Origin: Conexibacteraceae bacterium
GTDB lineage: Bacteria > Actinomycetota > Thermoleophilia > Solirubrobacterales > Solirubrobacteraceae
DNA: 6,702 bases
Assembly: GCA_009785395.1 (NCBI GenBank)
Contig: WQWK01000112.1
Coordinates: 1-6,702 of the forward strand
Reading direction: 5' to 3'
Shown here: positions 5,295 through 6,702 of the stretch, piece after piece
Position numbering within the stretch: the first letter of the stretch is position 1
Layout: each line of letters begins with the position of its first letter
The notes under the pieces: generated by a model
What the model was told of the DNA's origin: nothing
Databases searched by the model: none
What the model saw: only the letters and a program-made list of their open reading frames with translations
Position numbers and translations under genes: made by a program

Positions 5295-6233
5295 CTAGCG
5301 GGCGGAGTCGACGATCCGGGCGATCAGGTCGTCGAAGCCGATGCCGGCGGCATCGGCGGCCTGTGGCAGCAGCGAGGTCTCGGTCAGGCCCGGGATCGGG
5401 TTGACCTCGAGCACGAACGGCTCGGAGGTCTCCGCGTCGAGCATCAGGTCGACCCGCGCGAAGACAGAGCAGCCGAGCAGACGGAAAGCGTCGAGCGCGA
5501 AGGCCTGGACCTTGGCGGCAACGTCGGTGTCGAGCGCGGCCGGGCAGACGAAGCGCGTGCGGCCGATGTCGTAGCGGGACTCGAAGTCGTAGAAGTCGTC
5601 AAGCTCGGGCACCGCCTCGACGATCGGCAGCGCGCGCAGCTCGCCGTCAACGTCCAGCACCGAGACGGCCAGCTCGCGCCCGGACACGTAGCGCTCCAGC
5701 AGCACCTTGCGGTCATACGAGAAGGCGGCGATCAGCGCGGTTGGGACATCGGCGGCGGTGCTCGCGAACTTGATGCCGAGCGCCGACCCCTGCGAAGCGG
5801 GCTTGACCACCAGCGGGAAGTGCAGGCGCGAGGTGATCGCGGGAAGTGCCTGGGCGGCGCCGAGGCCGCGGAAGGCGGTCTCGCTGAAGGCGTAGAAGTC
5901 CGGCGTGGGGATGCCGGCATCGCGCATCGCGTGCTTGGCCAGGACCTTGTCGGAGGCACGGATGCAGGCCGACACGCGTGATCCCGTGTAGGGGATCCCG
6001 AGCACCTCGAGCAGCTCCTGGACGGTGCCGTCCTCACCGTCGCGTCCGTGCAGCACCACGAACGCGGCATCGGGCCGGTCGGCCAGCAGGCGGCTGACGA
6101 GATCGGCGTCGACGTCGACCTCGATCACCTCGTGGCCGAGCCGGCGCAGCGAGTCCTCGACACGTGCCCCCGAGTTCAGCGAGACCTGGCGCTCGAGCGA
6201 GCGGCCGCCCTTCAGGACCGCGATGCGGCTCAT
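5295..6233 (-). CDS. ddl: D-alanine--D-alanine ligase
   Basis: ATP-dependent ligase that makes D-Ala-D-Ala for the peptidoglycan pentapeptide; cytoplasmic, ATP-grasp fold. Seen: 312 residues, the usual length for DdlB-type enzymes. The N-terminal motif LKGGRSLERQVSLNSG is at residues 7-22 (E14 matches the D-Ala-binding glutamate), with LHGRDGEDGTVQ at 61-72, ATP-grasp lysine region FPLVVKPASQGSALG at 139-153 (S150), FYDFESRYD at 214-222, RVDLMLD at 260-266 and the metal-binding EVNPIPGLT at 276-284. Y221 aligns, by motif, with the tyrosine of DdlB (Y216) that is typical of D-Ala-D-Ala rather than D-Ala-D-Lac ligases, so ordinary vancomycin-sensitive precursors are expected. The ATG at 6233 overlaps the upstream aminotransferase stop (ATGA), with no clear ribosome-binding site, implying translational coupling. 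Confidence 0.95.
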   Translation of the reverse strand: MSRIAVLKGGRSLERQVSLNSGARVEDSLRRLGHEVIEVDVDADLVSRLLADRPDAAFVVLHGRDGEDGTVQELLEVLGIPYTGSRVSACIRASDKVLAKHAMRDAGIPTPDFYAFSETAFRGLGAAQALPAITSRLHFPLVVKPASQGSALGIKFASTAADVPTALIAAFSYDRKVLLERYVSGRELAVSVLDVDGELRALPIVEAVPELDDFYDFESRYDIGRTRFVCPAALDTDVAAKVQAFALDAFRLLGCSVFARVDLMLDAETSEPFVLEVNPIPGLTETSLLPQAADAAGIGFDDLIARIVDSAR

Positions 6234-6702
6234 CCGGCGCGTTTGTGCGAGAGGTGGCGGACGTTGTCGAGGTGGGGCTCGGCGTCCGCCGGTGTCGGGG
6301 CTGCGGGGGCACCGGTCTGGGCGGTCTGCGCGGTCTGGGCCGGGGCAGGTCCAGCGGGACCAGCCCCGGCGGCACGGTCGCCAGAAGTCTGGCCTGTGAG
6401 CGTGCCGTAGAGCGCGACCTGCTCGCGGATCACCTCACCCAGGCGGCGGATGCCCTCGCGGATGTCGTCCTCGCTGGGGCTCGAGAAGTTCAGGCGCATC
6501 TCGGAGCCGCCGCGGCCGTCGACGTAGGCGGCGCGGCCGGGGACGAAGGCGACGCGCTCCTCGATCGCGCGGGCGAGCAGGTCGGTCGTGTCGATGTAGT
6601 CGGGCAGCGTCGCCCACAGGAACATGCCGCCCTGAGGGTGGGTCCACGTCGCCTCGCGCGGGAAGTGCTCGGCGAGCGCGTCCAGCATCACGTCGCGGCG
6701 GC
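6230..6702 (-). CDS. PLP-dependent aminotransferase (class I/II, LysN/MocR-like), C-terminal part
   Basis: Seen: the frame runs off the right edge and reads RRDVMLDALAEHFP at the edge, then THPQGGMFLWATLPDYIDTTDLL, VAFVPGRAAYVDGRGG, and EMRLNFSSPSEDDIREGIRRLGEVI. These are the small-domain motifs of fold-type-I aminotransferases of the 2-aminoadipate/MocR-like group. The arginine of EMRLNFS (codon 6494-6496) is the substrate carboxylate-binding residue, and P-Q-G-G-M-F-x-W is the family block near the active site. The PLP lysine lies outside the window. After the domain (about 6392) comes a 53-residue tail, Ala/Pro/Gly/Gln/Thr-rich with three AQT units, ending in HLDNVRHLSHKRAG. The stop overlaps ddl by 4 bp, so the two are one transcription unit. 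Known members of this group transaminate 2-aminoadipate, aromatic or branched amino acids; substrate is undetermined. A link to cell-wall amino acids is only suggested by the neighbour. Confidence 0.88.
   Translation of the reverse strand, partial: RRDVMLDALAEHFPREATWTHPQGGMFLWATLPDYIDTTDLLARAIEERVAFVPGRAAYVDGRGGSEMRLNFSSPSEDDIREGIRRLGEVIREQVALYGTLTGQTSGDRAAGAGPAGPAPAQTAQTAQTGAPAAPTPADAEPHLDNVRHLSHKRAG
6314..6340 (-). repeat. 9-bp tandem repeat encoding AQT three times
   Basis: Seen: three tandem copies of a 9-bp unit (GCC/GCG-CAG-ACC on the coding strand) in the low-complexity tail of the aminotransferase, residues AQTAQTAQT. It differs between copies only at a wobble base. Confidence 0.85.

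Overview
The window is gene-dense, very GC-rich chromosomal DNA, and most third codon positions are G or C. Gene content (a cluster-C/family-5 solute-binding protein, GH1 glycosidase, adrenodoxin-reductase-type ferredoxin reductase, bifunctional-nuclease-family protein, Ddl), GTG starts, 4-bp stop/start overlaps and apparently leaderless genes point to an actinobacterium. My best guess is the Thermoleophilia/Solirubrobacterales branch. That placement is an impression from codon and protein style, not a demonstrated assignment. I see no sign of phage, transposon, CRISPR, rRNA or tRNA.

Layout, left to right. (1) Positions 1-2555, plus strand: the C-terminal end of an extracellular oligosaccharide/peptide ABC-transporter binding protein, a strong 15-bp hairpin, a complete GH1 beta-glucosidase, and a small J-domain protein whose GTG start overlaps the glucosidase stop by 4 bp. 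This reads as a beta-glucoside uptake and cleavage unit: the binding protein captures the oligosaccharide outside, and the GH1 enzyme, which has no signal peptide, hydrolyses it in the cytoplasm. The J-protein has no obvious reason to be there. (2) Positions 2533-4712, minus strand: an FprA-type ferredoxin/adrenodoxin NADP+ reductase overlapping the J-protein tail to tail by 23 bp, then a large near-perfect palindrome, then a small multi-pass membrane protein with a channel-like segment. (3) Positions 4790-5275, plus strand: a DUF151 bifunctional-nuclease-family protein divergent from the membrane protein. (4) Positions 5295-6702, minus strand: the C-terminal part of a fold-type-I PLP aminotransferase translationally coupled (ATGA overlap) to D-alanine--D-alanine ligase, a peptidoglycan precursor enzyme.

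There is no gene-free stretch longer than about 121 bp. The three real intergenic gaps (459-579, 3928-4043, 4713-4789) hold, respectively, a perfect hairpin and a clear ribosome-binding site; a 49-bp palindrome and a candidate leaderless promoter; and a candidate divergent promoter pair. I found no convincing wholly novel system. The points most worth a second look are the GH1/J-domain coupling with two in-frame tandem repeats in the J-protein, the 49-bp palindrome between two minus-strand genes, and the two minus-strand genes that look leaderless.
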